64,000 nucleotides of DNA from Nocardioides sp. J54 (lineage in GTDB: Bacteria > Actinomycetota > Actinomycetes > Propionibacteriales > Nocardioidaceae): NCBI RefSeq assembly GCF_000519005.1, contig NZ_KI912530.1, forward strand, positions 20,528-84,527, in the 5' to 3' direction. Under the pieces are notes generated by a model, which saw only the letters and a list, made by a program, of their open reading frames with translations, made no database searches and was not told the DNA's origin. This document shows positions 38,920-49,013 of this stretch, piece after piece (the first letter of the stretch is position 1; each line of letters opens with the position of its first letter). The position numbers and the translations under genes were made by a program.

Positions 38920-40173
38920 GTGAGCTCCACCCCCTCCCGCGTGTTCGCGGCCAGGCTGGTCGGACTCCCGATCTTCGACCCCCAGGGCGACCAGGTCGGG
39001 AAGGTCCGCGACCTCGTCGTCGCCATGCGCACCGAGGGGACGCAGCCGCGCGTGCTCGGGATGGTGGCCGAGGTCTTCGGCCGGCGCCGGATCTTCGTGC
39101 CGATGACACGGGTGACCAACATCGACAGCGGCCACGTCTACACGACCGGCCTGCTGAACATGCGCCGCTTCGAGCAGCGCTCCACCGAGACCCTCGTCAT
39201 CGGGCAGATGCTCGACCGCCAGGTGACGATCAAGGACTCCGGCATCACCGGCACCGTGTACGACGTGGCGATGGAGCCGGCCCGCAACCGGGACTGGGTG
39301 CTCAGCCGGGTCGCCGTGCGGGAGCCGTCGAAGGGCTTCCGCCGTCGCGGCCAGACCCACGTGGTCGAGTGGCGCGACGTGATCGGCCTGACCCGCACCG
39401 ACGAGGCGCAGGGCGCGACCCACCTGATCGCCGCGCTCAACGAGATGCGCCCGGCCGACGCCGCCAACATCCTCCACGACCTGCCGCCGGACCGACGGAC
39501 CGCCGTGGCGCTCGCGCTCGACGACGAGCGCCTCGCCGACGTCCTCGAGGAGATGCCTGACAAGGACCAGGTCGAGATCCTCAAGCGGCTCGACTCCGAG
39601 CGTGCGGCCGACGTCCTCGAGGAGATGTCGGCCGACGACGCCGCCGACCTGGTGCGGGACCTGCCGCCGGAGACCGCCGAGATCCTGCTCGAGCTGATGG
39701 AGCCCGAGGAGGCGGAGGACGTGCGCCGGCTGATGTCCTACGTCGAGGACACCGCCGGCGGCATGATGACGCCGGAGCCGGTGATCCTCGGCCCGGACGC
39801 GACGATCGCCGACGCCCTCGCGCACGTGCGCAACCCCGACCTGACGCCCGCGCTGGCGGCGCTGGTCTACGTCTGCCGCCCGCCGCTGGAGACCCCCACC
39901 GGCAAGCTCGTCGGCGTGGCGCACATCCAGCGGCTGCTGCGCGAGCCCCCGTCCACGCTCGTCGCGGGCGCCCTCGACGACTCCCTCGAGCCGCTGCGCG
40001 CGGAGGCGAGCATCGACGAGGTCGCGGCGCACCTGGCGACGTACAACCTGGTCGCCGCGCCCGTGGTCGACGAGAACGGCCGCCTGATCGGCGCGGTCAC
40101 CGTCGACGACCTGCTCGACCACATGCTGCCGGCCAACTGGCGCGACCGGGCCCGGGCGAGGGGGCCCCGATGA
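38920..40173 (+). CDS. PRC-barrel / MgtE-N / CBS domain protein
   Basis: The 417-residue cytoplasmic protein has a PRC-barrel-like N terminus (VFAARLVGLPIFDPQGDQVGKVRDLVV, about 8-33 onward), an MgtE intracellular N domain (about 170-275 with repeated LADVLEEM, AADVLEEM and DDAADLVRDLP) and two CBS modules (about 280-405). The MgtE membrane pore is absent, so it is a magnesium- or nucleotide-sensing module rather than a transporter. TAGCGT ends 8 nt before GTG 38920, predicting a leaderless mRNA. ATGA overlap with the DUF1003 gene downstream suggests a functional pair with that membrane protein. Confidence 0.9.
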   Translation: MSSTPSRVFAARLVGLPIFDPQGDQVGKVRDLVVAMRTEGTQPRVLGMVAEVFGRRRIFVPMTRVTNIDSGHVYTTGLLNMRRFEQRSTETLVIGQMLDRQVTIKDSGITGTVYDVAMEPARNRDWVLSRVAVREPSKGFRRRGQTHVVEWRDVIGLTRTDEAQGATHLIAALNEMRPADAANILHDLPPDRRTAVALALDDERLADVLEEMPDKDQVEILKRLDSERAADVLEEMSADDAADLVRDLPPETAEILLELMEPEEAEDVRRLMSYVEDTAGGMMTPEPVILGPDATIADALAHVRNPDLTPALAALVYVCRPPLETPTGKLVGVAHIQRLLREPPSTLVAGALDDSLEPLRAEASIDEVAAHLATYNLVAAPVVDENGRLIGAVTVDDLLDHMLPANWRDRARARGPR

Positions 40174-40727
40174 GCGACACCCACCGCAGCCGCGAGCGGC
40201 TGGACACGCCGAGGGAGGAGCGCCGCCCGTGGTTCCGGCGGCGCCCCGAGCGCGAGGACACCTTCGGCGTCTTCGCCGAGCAGTTCGCCCGGTTCATGGG
40301 CACCGCACGCTTCCTCATCTACATGACGCTCTTCGTGGCGCTGTGGATCGTGTGGAACACGATGGCCCCCGAGGGCCTGCGCTTCGACAAGTACGCCTTC
40401 ATCTTCCTGACGCTGATGCTGAGCCTGCAGGCGTCGTACGCCGCCCCGCTGATCCTGCTCGCCCAGAACCGCCAGGAGGCGCGCGACCGGGTGATCGCCG
40501 AGCAGGACCGGCAGGCCGACGCGCGGGCGCACGCCGACATGGAGTTCCTCGCCCGCGAGGTCGCGTCGCTGCGCATGGCGATGGGCGAGGTGGCCACCCG
40601 CGACTACCTGCGCTCCGAGCTGCGCTCCCTGCTCGCCGAGCTCGACGAGAGGGCCGAGGAACGCGCCGGGGACCGTGCGGCGTCTCACGAGGACGCCGAC
40701 GACCGCGCGCAGCCGCCCACGACCTAG
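40170..40727 (+). CDS. DUF1003 membrane protein
   Basis: The 185-residue protein has two membrane helices (about 48-66 and 73-98) with the DUF1003 signature RFLIYMTLFVALWIVWN and SLQASYAAPLILLAQNRQ, followed by a cytoplasmic helical tail (QEARDRVIAEQDRQADARAH) rich in charged residues. Family function is unknown. Its ATG overlaps the stop of the MgtE-N/CBS gene by 4 nt. The pair, a CBS sensor and a membrane protein, is common in actinobacteria and likely works together. Its TAG stop lies within the -10 element of the next gene. Confidence 0.88.
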   Translation: MSDTHRSRERLDTPREERRPWFRRRPEREDTFGVFAEQFARFMGTARFLIYMTLFVALWIVWNTMAPEGLRFDKYAFIFLTLMLSLQASYAAPLILLAQNRQEARDRVIAEQDRQADARAHADMEFLAREVASLRMAMGEVATRDYLRSELRSLLAELDERAEERAGDRAASHEDADDRAQPPTT

Positions 40728-40738
40728 ACTCGGCCGAC

Positions 40739-41923
40739 GTGAGCAGCGTGCAGCAGTCCCCGTCCGTCGAGCAGGTCATGACGGCCCTGAGCCGGGTCAA
40801 CGACCCGGAGATCAAGCGGCCCATCACCGAGCTCGGCATGGTCGACTCCGTCGACATCGCGCCGGGCGACGGCGGCTCGGTCGTCAGCGTCAAAGCGCTG
40901 CTGACGGTGGCCGGCTGCCCGCTCAAGGACACGATCACCCGCGACGTCACCGCAGCCGTCTCCGCCGTGCCCGGCGTGACCGGCGTCGAGGTCGAGCTGG
41001 GCGTGATGAGCGCCGAGCAGCGCCAGGGCCTCCACGAGACCCTGCGTGGCGGCCAGGCCCAGCGCGAGATCCCGTTCGCCCAGCCCGGCTCGCTGACCAA
41101 GGTGTTCGCCATCGCGTCCGGCAAGGGCGGCGTCGGCAAGTCGTCGGTGACCGTCAACCTCGCGCTCGCCCTGGCCCGCGCCGGCCGCAAGGTCGGCGTG
41201 GTCGACGCCGACATCTACGGCCACTCGGTGCCCGCCATGCTCGGCGTCGCCGACTCGCGCCCGACCCAGGTCGAGGACCTGATCATGCCGGTCCCGACGG
41301 CGTCCGGCGTCTCGGTCATCTCGATCGGCATGCTCAAGCCGCGCCGCGACCAGGTCGTCGCCTGGCGCGGCCCGATGCTGGACCGGGCCCTGGTGCAGAT
41401 GCTCGCCGACGTCTACTGGGGTGACCTCGACGTCCTGCTGCTCGACCTGCCGCCGGGCACCGGCGACGTCGCGATCTCGCTCGGCCAGCACCTGCCGGGC
41501 GCCGAGGTGGTCGTGGTGACCACGCCGCAGGAGGCCGCCGCCGAGGTCGCCGAGCGCGCCGGGACGATGGCCTCGATGATGCACCAGCGGGTCGTCGGCG
41601 TCGTCGAGAACATGAGCTACCTCCCCTGCCCGCACTGCACGGCGGAGGGCAAGGACCACAAGCTGGAGATCTTCGGCGCGGGCGGCGGCGAGCGCGTCGC
41701 CGAGACGCTGTCCCAGCGCTTCGGGTACGACGTGCCGCTGCTCGGTCGCGTCCCCCTCGACGTGTCGCTGCGCGAGGGCGGCGACGCCGGCAAGCCGATC
41801 GTCGAGTCCGACCCGACCTCCGCCTCCGCGTCCGCGCTGACCGCGATCGCCGACCGCCTCGACGGCCGCACCCGCGGCCTGGCCGGCCTGCAGCTCGGCC
41901 TGACCCCCACCAGCAAGTTCTGA
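40739..41923 (+). CDS. Mrp/NBP35-type P-loop ATPase (Fe-S carrier)
   Basis: The 394-residue protein has an N-terminal MIP18 (DUF59) domain (about 8-88, with VAGCPLKD), the deviant Walker motif SGKGGVGKSS (127-136), VVDADIYGHS, LLLDLPPGTGD and a CxxC (LPCPHC) that binds a shared [4Fe-4S] cluster in this family. It should store or deliver Fe-S clusters. The previous stop codon TAG is part of TAGACT (40725-40730), 8 nt before GTG 40739, indicating its own leaderless promoter inside the operon. Longer upstream frames are antisense-type artefacts over DUF1003. Confidence 0.94.
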   Translation: MSSVQQSPSVEQVMTALSRVNDPEIKRPITELGMVDSVDIAPGDGGSVVSVKALLTVAGCPLKDTITRDVTAAVSAVPGVTGVEVELGVMSAEQRQGLHETLRGGQAQREIPFAQPGSLTKVFAIASGKGGVGKSSVTVNLALALARAGRKVGVVDADIYGHSVPAMLGVADSRPTQVEDLIMPVPTASGVSVISIGMLKPRRDQVVAWRGPMLDRALVQMLADVYWGDLDVLLLDLPPGTGDVAISLGQHLPGAEVVVVTTPQEAAAEVAERAGTMASMMHQRVVGVVENMSYLPCPHCTAEGKDHKLEIFGAGGGERVAETLSQRFGYDVPLLGRVPLDVSLREGGDAGKPIVESDPTSASASALTAIADRLDGRTRGLAGLQLGLTPTSKF

Positions 41924-41987
41924 CCCGGGCCGACCAGGCGACACGGGCAGCTCAGGCGACGCAGGCGAGACGGGACGGGCACGCGCG

Positions 41988-42338
41988 ATGTTCGGGATCG
42001 GCTTCGGCGAGCTGGTGGTCATCGCCTTCCTCGCCGTGCTGGTGTTCGGCCCGGACAAGCTGCCCGAGCTCGCCCAGCAGGCGGGCCGCTTCCTGCGCCA
42101 GCTGCGCCGGTTCGCGACGAACGCCCGCGACGAGCTGCGCGCCGAGCTCGGCCCGGAGTACGCCGACCTCGAGCTGACCGACCTCGACCCCCGCGCGATC
42201 GTCCGCAAGCACATCGCCGAGGCGATGGCCGAGCTCGACGAGCTCGAGGACGTCATCCGCGAGGACCCGGCCGACGTCGTCCACCACGAGCCGCTGGCGG
42301 AGGGCGAGCTCCCGCCGTTCGACGTCGACGCGACCTGA
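41988..42338 (+). CDS. tatB: Sec-independent translocase TatB
   Basis: The 116-residue protein has the Tat A/B N-terminal membrane helix MFGIGFGELVVIAFLAVLVFGPDKLPEL with the essential Glu8 and FGP hinge, an amphipathic helix (28-55) and a long acidic tail. The Glu in the membrane segment and the length favour TatB over TatA. With TatC it forms the receptor for folded twin-arginine proteins. No tatC is in the window. The gene follows the Mrp ATPase by 64 nt and ends at tandem hairpins. Confidence 0.9.
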   Translation: MFGIGFGELVVIAFLAVLVFGPDKLPELAQQAGRFLRQLRRFATNARDELRAELGPEYADLELTDLDPRAIVRKHIAEAMAELDELEDVIREDPADVVHHEPLAEGELPPFDVDAT

Positions 42339-42343
42339 CGACT

Positions 42344-42375
42344 GCAGGAATCCCCGCTCAGCCGGGGATTCCTGC
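42344..42375. terminator. Perfect 13-bp terminator hairpin
   Basis: GCAGGAATCCCCG pairs perfectly with CGGGGATTCCTGC around the 6-nt loop CTCAGC. It starts 6 nt after the tatB stop, between tatB (+) and the convergent gene at 42417-42956. Confidence 0.85.
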
Positions 42376-42407
42376 GCTTGTCGGCCGTTGCAACGGTCGA
42401 CAAGCGC
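42374..42407. terminator. Second hairpin overlapping the first
   Basis: GCGCTTGTCG (42374-42383) pairs with CGACAAGCGC (42398-42407); the intervening GCCGTTGCAACGGT contains its own palindrome CCGTTGCAACGG, so the whole is a near-continuous stem. It lies 10 nt beyond the stop of the minus-strand gene at 42417 and probably terminates it. Confidence 0.8.
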
Positions 42408-42416
42408 GAGAAACCG

Positions 42417-42956
42417 TCACCAGGTTCGCGACTGCGCGGCGGCCAGCGCCGTGAAGGCGACCAGGACGGTACGCCGCTCCTCGCCCTCGACGAGCTCGCA
42501 GAAGTCCGCGCCGACGCGGCGCAGCACGCCCTCGTGACGGGTGCCGTCGCGCAGGTGAAGGACGCACTCCTCCCCCGCCTCGGCGATCCGGCGCAGCGCC
42601 GAGCCGAGCCCGAGCCGGGTCAGCGGCGACCAGGCGACCTCGGGGACGGAGCGCACGGACGCACCCTCGACGGTCGCGACCGCGCCGGTGGCGACCACCC
42701 AGTCGTGGTCGCCGGCGGAGAGCAGCAGCCAGCCGTCAGCGACCCGCTCCAGCGTGCCGGCGACGCGGCCGGCCCCGGTGATCCCGAGCGTGACGGAGGT
42801 CCCCGCGCTCGCCATCAGCCGGCTGGCGAGGGTGACCTGCTGGTACTCCGCACGGGCGCGGTCGGCGACCTCGGCGCTCCGCTCGGCGGCGTGGAGGGCG
42901 CTGGCCTGGTCCTCGAGGTCGTCGAAGAGCGCGAACAGCTCGTCCTCCCAGCCCAT
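42417..42956 (-). CDS. Conserved hypothetical protein
   Basis: I do not recognise a named family for this 179-residue cytoplasmic protein. It starts with an acidic coiled helix (MGWEDELFALFDDLEDQASALH and AERSAEVADRARAEYQQVTLASRLMA), then a beta-rich domain (TLGITGAGRVAGTLERVADGWLLLS...DWVVATGAVATVEG) that recalls small barrel or Sm-like folds, and ends with a second similar strand set (VLHLRDGTRHEGVLRRVGADFCEL). No catalytic residues or membrane segments are seen. ATG 42956 is preferred. It is transcribed away from the LysM gene and toward the tatB terminators. Confidence 0.7.
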   Translation of the reverse strand: MGWEDELFALFDDLEDQASALHAAERSAEVADRARAEYQQVTLASRLMASAGTSVTLGITGAGRVAGTLERVADGWLLLSAGDHDWVVATGAVATVEGASVRSVPEVAWSPLTRLGLGSALRRIAEAGEECVLHLRDGTRHEGVLRRVGADFCELVEGEERRTVLVAFTALAAAQSRTW

Positions 42957-43004
42957 GGGGCCACCCTCGCACGCCGTCGGCGAGCTGGCCGCCGCAGGCT
43001 GTGG

Positions 43005-43076
43005 AAGACTGATTGACGAAGCCGGCCAATCAGGCGCATGCTGACGCAAACGCAAGCAAACGCAAAGGTCCTCGGG
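43005..43076 (+). promoter_or_regulatory. Upstream region of the LysM gene with two repeat types
   Basis: A perfect inverted repeat TGATTG (43010-43015) and CAATCA (43026-43031) is followed by three copies of ACGCAA within GACGCAAACGCAAGCAAACG (about 43043-43062). AAAGG (43064-43068) is 8 nt before ATG 43077 and fits a ribosome site. The inverted repeat spaced by 10 nt is a possible regulator site; no identity can be given. Confidence 0.45.
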
Positions 43077-43739
43077 ATGCGTGGTGCGACGACGAGCGTC
43101 CGGCAGCGGGCGGCGGCGCTGTGGCTGGCGGTGACGGCCGCGGTGACGGCGGCGCTCGCGCTCGTCGGCCCCGCGGCGGCGCGTCCGCTCCGGGAGCCCT
43201 CCGACGCCGAGTTCGCCGACCTGGTGGTCGCCGCCTGCGGCGCCGCCGCGGTCGTTGCAAGCCTCCTGCTCTGGACGAGTGCCACGGACGTCGCGTGGAG
43301 CCTGCTGCGCGCCCCGGGCGGCACCGGCCCCGGCGGGCGTCGGGTCGGACCCGTCCGGACCGCCCTGCTCGCCCTGTGCGGGGTCGCCGGCGTCGCCGTC
43401 ACCGCGGCACCGGCGACCGCGGGCGGCGGCGACGTGCCGGCGCCCGGCCTGGCCGGCCTGCCGCTGCCCGACCGCGCGAACGGAACGGACCAGCCCCGCC
43501 ACACCCCTCGGGCCGCCGACCACGCCGACCACGCCGACCACGCCGGCCACACCGTCCGGGTCCGTCCCGGCGACAGCCTGTGGTCGATCTCCGCCCGCGT
43601 CCTCGGCCCCGCCGCGACGGCGGCCGACGTGGCGTCGTACTGGCAGCGGCTGCACGCGCGCAACGCCTCCACCATCGGCGTCGACCCCGACGTCATCCAC
43701 CCGGGGCAGCAGCTCCGGCTCCCACCGAGTGAACGCTGA
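43077..43739 (+). CDS. LysM-domain membrane protein
   Basis: The 220-residue protein (start at 43077, ribosome site AAAGG; ATG 43038 would add 13 residues) has an N-terminal membrane segment, a second hydrophobic segment (VVAACGAAAVVASLLLW) and a third (LLALCGVAGVAVTAA), then a Pro/Asp-rich linker with an Asp-His-Ala repeat, and a C-terminal LysM domain (about 170-220; HTVRPGDSLWSISARVLG...VIHPGQQLRLP). LysM binds N-acetylglucosamine of peptidoglycan, so it probably tethers a membrane protein to the wall. The next gene starts 12 nt later. Confidence 0.88.
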   Translation: MRGATTSVRQRAAALWLAVTAAVTAALALVGPAAARPLREPSDAEFADLVVAACGAAAVVASLLLWTSATDVAWSLLRAPGGTGPGGRRVGPVRTALLALCGVAGVAVTAAPATAGGGDVPAPGLAGLPLPDRANGTDQPRHTPRAADHADHADHAGHTVRVRPGDSLWSISARVLGPAATAADVASYWQRLHARNASTIGVDPDVIHPGQQLRLPPSER

Positions 43740-43751
43740 CAGGAGACCACG

Positions 43752-44255
43752 ATGACGGCAGCACCTTCCGCCCTCGGCCACCGCGAGGCCGTGCCGGTCG
43801 CGGCGACCCAGGGCACCCTCGCGCTCGCCCTGCTCCCCCGCCAGGCACCGCCGGTCGCCGCCCCGCCCCGCCGCCCGGGTGCCGCCGTGGTGTCGATCGA
43901 CCGCCGGCTGCGCCGCACGATCGAGGAGTGGACGCACCGCTTCGCGCAGGCCGTCGTCGAGATCGTCGGCGGCGACCGCCCGGTGTCCCAGCTCGTGCGG
44001 TGGACCACCCCGGATGTGTACGCCGACCTCCGACTGCGCGCCCACCTCGTCGCGCGCGCAGGCGGCCACCAGCCCGGGCTGGCGCAGGTGCAGGCGGTGC
44101 GGCCGAAGGTGCACAGCGTGCACGCCTGCTTCGTCACCGACCGCGTCGTCGAGTGCGGCATCCACGTCCGCCACGGCGAGCGGTCCCGGGCCCTCGCTGC
44201 CCGCTTCGAGCGCACCGGGCAGCGCTGGGTCTGCACGGCCCTCGACTTCTCCTGA
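43752..44255 (+). CDS. Rv3235-like protein (DUF6459)
   Basis: The 167-residue protein has a disordered Ala/Pro-rich N terminus (1-48) and a conserved core (about 50-165) with RTIEEWTHRFAQAVVEIVGGDRP, LRLRAHL and a C-terminal ERTGQRWVCTALDFS, which match the actinobacterial Rv3235 family found near secA. Its function is unknown; no signal peptide is seen. It lies 12 nt after the LysM gene with an AGGAGA ribosome site overlap, so both are in one operon. Confidence 0.82.
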   Translation: MTAAPSALGHREAVPVAATQGTLALALLPRQAPPVAAPPRRPGAAVVSIDRRLRRTIEEWTHRFAQAVVEIVGGDRPVSQLVRWTTPDVYADLRLRAHLVARAGGHQPGLAQVQAVRPKVHSVHACFVTDRVVECGIHVRHGERSRALAARFERTGQRWVCTALDFS

Positions 44256-44337
44256 CCGCCCGCCCCGACGGCCGGGCTGCCGCGTCGGACGAACGCGACT
44301 CTTGTTCACGTGTGACCTGCGTCACTACTGTCCGTCC

Positions 44338-45537
44338 ATGATCCGTGCACTCGTGGCCTCGCTGGCCGCCCTCGGCGCGACGCTCGTCGCCCCGCTCACC
44401 GCGTCCCCCGCCCACGCCGACGGACCCGGGGTCGGCAGCCCGTGGGTCGTCTCCGTCGGCGACTCCTACATCTCCGGCGAGGCCGGCCGCTGGGCCGGCT
44501 CGTCCAACAGCAGCAGCGCCCGCGCCGACGCCCTCGGCCCGACGGCCTACTACGACAACGCGAGCGGGACCGGCGAGGCGATCAACCGCTGCCACCGCTC
44601 GCGCAGCGCCGAGATCCACATCGGCGGCGGGGTGAACAGCCTCAACCTGGCCTGCTCCGGGGCGAAGGCCGCCACCGCGACCGGCTCGGAGTTCAAGCCC
44701 GGCCTCGACTTCTACAGCGGCAGCCAGGGCGTGGGCCAGGCCCGCGCCCTGCAGACCTTCGCCACCACCCACAACGTGCGGATGGTGGTCGTCTCGATCG
44801 GCGGCAACGACTTCAACTTCGCCGGCATCGTCCAGCAGTGCGTCCAGGACTTCCTGCTGTCGCCGTCGTGGTGGAAGGACTACTGCTACGACGACAGCAG
44901 CGTGACCAGCAACTTCACCACGAGCAACGTCACCACCGTCCGCACCCGGATCGCGAACGCCCTGCTCAACGTCCGCACCGCGATGCGCAACGCCGGCTAC
45001 GCCGACGGACAGTGGACGATGCTCGTGCAGACCTACCCCTCGCCGATCCCCACCGGCTCGGGCCTGCGCTACAGCCAGAGCGGCTACACGCGGCAGAGCA
45101 CCGGCGGGTGCGGCTTCTGGAACGCCGACGCCGACTGGGCCAACAACACCGCGCTGCCGAAGATCAACGGCACCGTCACCAGCGCGATCAGCCAGGCCGG
45201 CGTCACCAACGCGAAGGTGCTGGACCTGGCCCGCGCGCTCAACGGCCGCCGGCTGTGCGAGAGCGGCGTCGGCCTCTACGAGGAGGTCGGCATCGCGGGC
45301 TGGACCTCGCCGGGTGCGGTCGACCGCACCGAGTGGGTCAACCAGATCCGCACGGTCACCACCATCGGGAGCAGCCCCTACTACATCCAGGAGTCGCTGC
45401 ACCCGAACTACTGGGGCCAGCTCGCCGTGCGCAGCTGCGTCCGCCAGGCGTGGAACGGCGGGTCGCCCCGCGGCGGCACCTGCGTCCGCTCCGCCAACGG
45501 CCTGCTGAACGGCGAGCCGCGGATGGCGCTCAACTAG
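44338..45537 (+). CDS. Secreted SGNH hydrolase
   Basis: The 399-residue secreted esterase/lipase has a signal peptide ending near AHA (about 27), block I VSVGDSYISGEA with nucleophile Ser43, a Gly block LACSGAKA, block III IGGNDF with Asn, and block V ESLHPN with His355. Block V has Glu-Ser in place of the common Asp, as in some Streptomyces SGNH enzymes. At least eight cysteines suggest several disulphides. TACTGT ends 6 nt before the ATG, so the transcript is likely leaderless. Substrate unknown. It ends at a 16-bp hairpin shared with secA. Confidence 0.9.
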   Translation: MIRALVASLAALGATLVAPLTASPAHADGPGVGSPWVVSVGDSYISGEAGRWAGSSNSSSARADALGPTAYYDNASGTGEAINRCHRSRSAEIHIGGGVNSLNLACSGAKAATATGSEFKPGLDFYSGSQGVGQARALQTFATTHNVRMVVVSIGGNDFNFAGIVQQCVQDFLLSPSWWKDYCYDDSSVTSNFTTSNVTTVRTRIANALLNVRTAMRNAGYADGQWTMLVQTYPSPIPTGSGLRYSQSGYTRQSTGGCGFWNADADWANNTALPKINGTVTSAISQAGVTNAKVLDLARALNGRRLCESGVGLYEEVGIAGWTSPGAVDRTEWVNQIRTVTTIGSSPYYIQESLHPNYWGQLAVRSCVRQAWNGGSPRGGTCVRSANGLLNGEPRMALN

Positions 45538-45578
45538 CACTCGTCTAGTCCGTCCGGCGCCACCCGCGTCCCGGACGC

Positions 45579-45614
45579 ACGACGCCCCCTCCCGGACCCG
45601 GGAGGGGGCGTCGT
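45579..45614. terminator. Long hairpin between SGNH gene and secA
   Basis: A 16-bp perfect stem (45579-45594 with 45599-45614) is formed from ACGACGCCCCCTCCCG and its complement, with a GACC loop. It sits between the two convergent genes and can end both. Confidence 0.85.
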
Positions 45615-45639
45615 CGCGTCCTGCAGGTGCGCCGGCGGC

Positions 45640-48525
<2,886 letters not shown>

Positions 48526-48548
48526 CCCGCCACTCTACCGAGCGGTCG

Positions 48549-49013
48549 TCACTCGCCCGATTCCCGGCGCCGGTCGTACTCCGCGAAGGCCTCCGCCCGC
48601 TCCCGCTCGATCTTGGCGCCGAGGCGCCAGGCGGTGATCCAGAGCACGGCGAACACGCCGCCGACGAAGTACATCAGCGGGGCCAGCAGGCCCAGGGCGA
48701 TCGCGGCCGGCTGGAGCAGGTGCCCGAGCAGGTAGGCCTGGGGACGGCGCAGCGCCCCGGCGACCAGCACGCACAGCAGGGCCAGGCCCAGGCCGAGCGA
48801 CAGCGCGAGCGCCGGGTCGACGTCGGAGAGGGTGATCATCACCGGCGTGGACAGCCCGACGGCGATCGCCTCGAGGGTGAGCACGGCGGCGCACATGCTG
48901 CGCCGCGGCGACTCGGTGCGCTCCGGGTCCAGGGCCGGGTCCAGGGCCGGGTCCACGGCAGGGTCCACGGCGGGATCTGCGGCAGGGTCCGGCTGCTGGT
49001 CCTGCTGGCTCAC
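48549..49013 (-). CDS. DUF4233 membrane protein
   Basis: The 154-residue protein has an Asp-Pro-Ala repeat N terminus (about 8-31, DPAADPAVDPAVDPALDPAL, from a 12-nt tandem DNA repeat at about 48919-48986), then four membrane segments (about 42-65, 68-87, 92-108, 109-130) with SMCAAVLTLEAIAVGLSTPVM. DUF4233 typically follows folC in actinobacteria; its role is unknown. ATG at 49013 overlaps the folC stop by 4 nt, so it is translationally coupled to FolC. Confidence 0.85.
   Translation of the reverse strand: MSQQDQQPDPAADPAVDPAVDPALDPALDPERTESPRRSMCAAVLTLEAIAVGLSTPVMITLSDVDPALALSLGLGLALLCVLVAGALRRPQAYLLGHLLQPAAIALGLLAPLMYFVGGVFAVLWITAWRLGAKIERERAEAFAEYDRRRESGE

Noticed and set aside
38920..40173. 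Considered as the magnesium transporter MgtE
   Set aside because: The MgtE membrane domain is absent; only N and CBS domains plus a PRC-like barrel are present.
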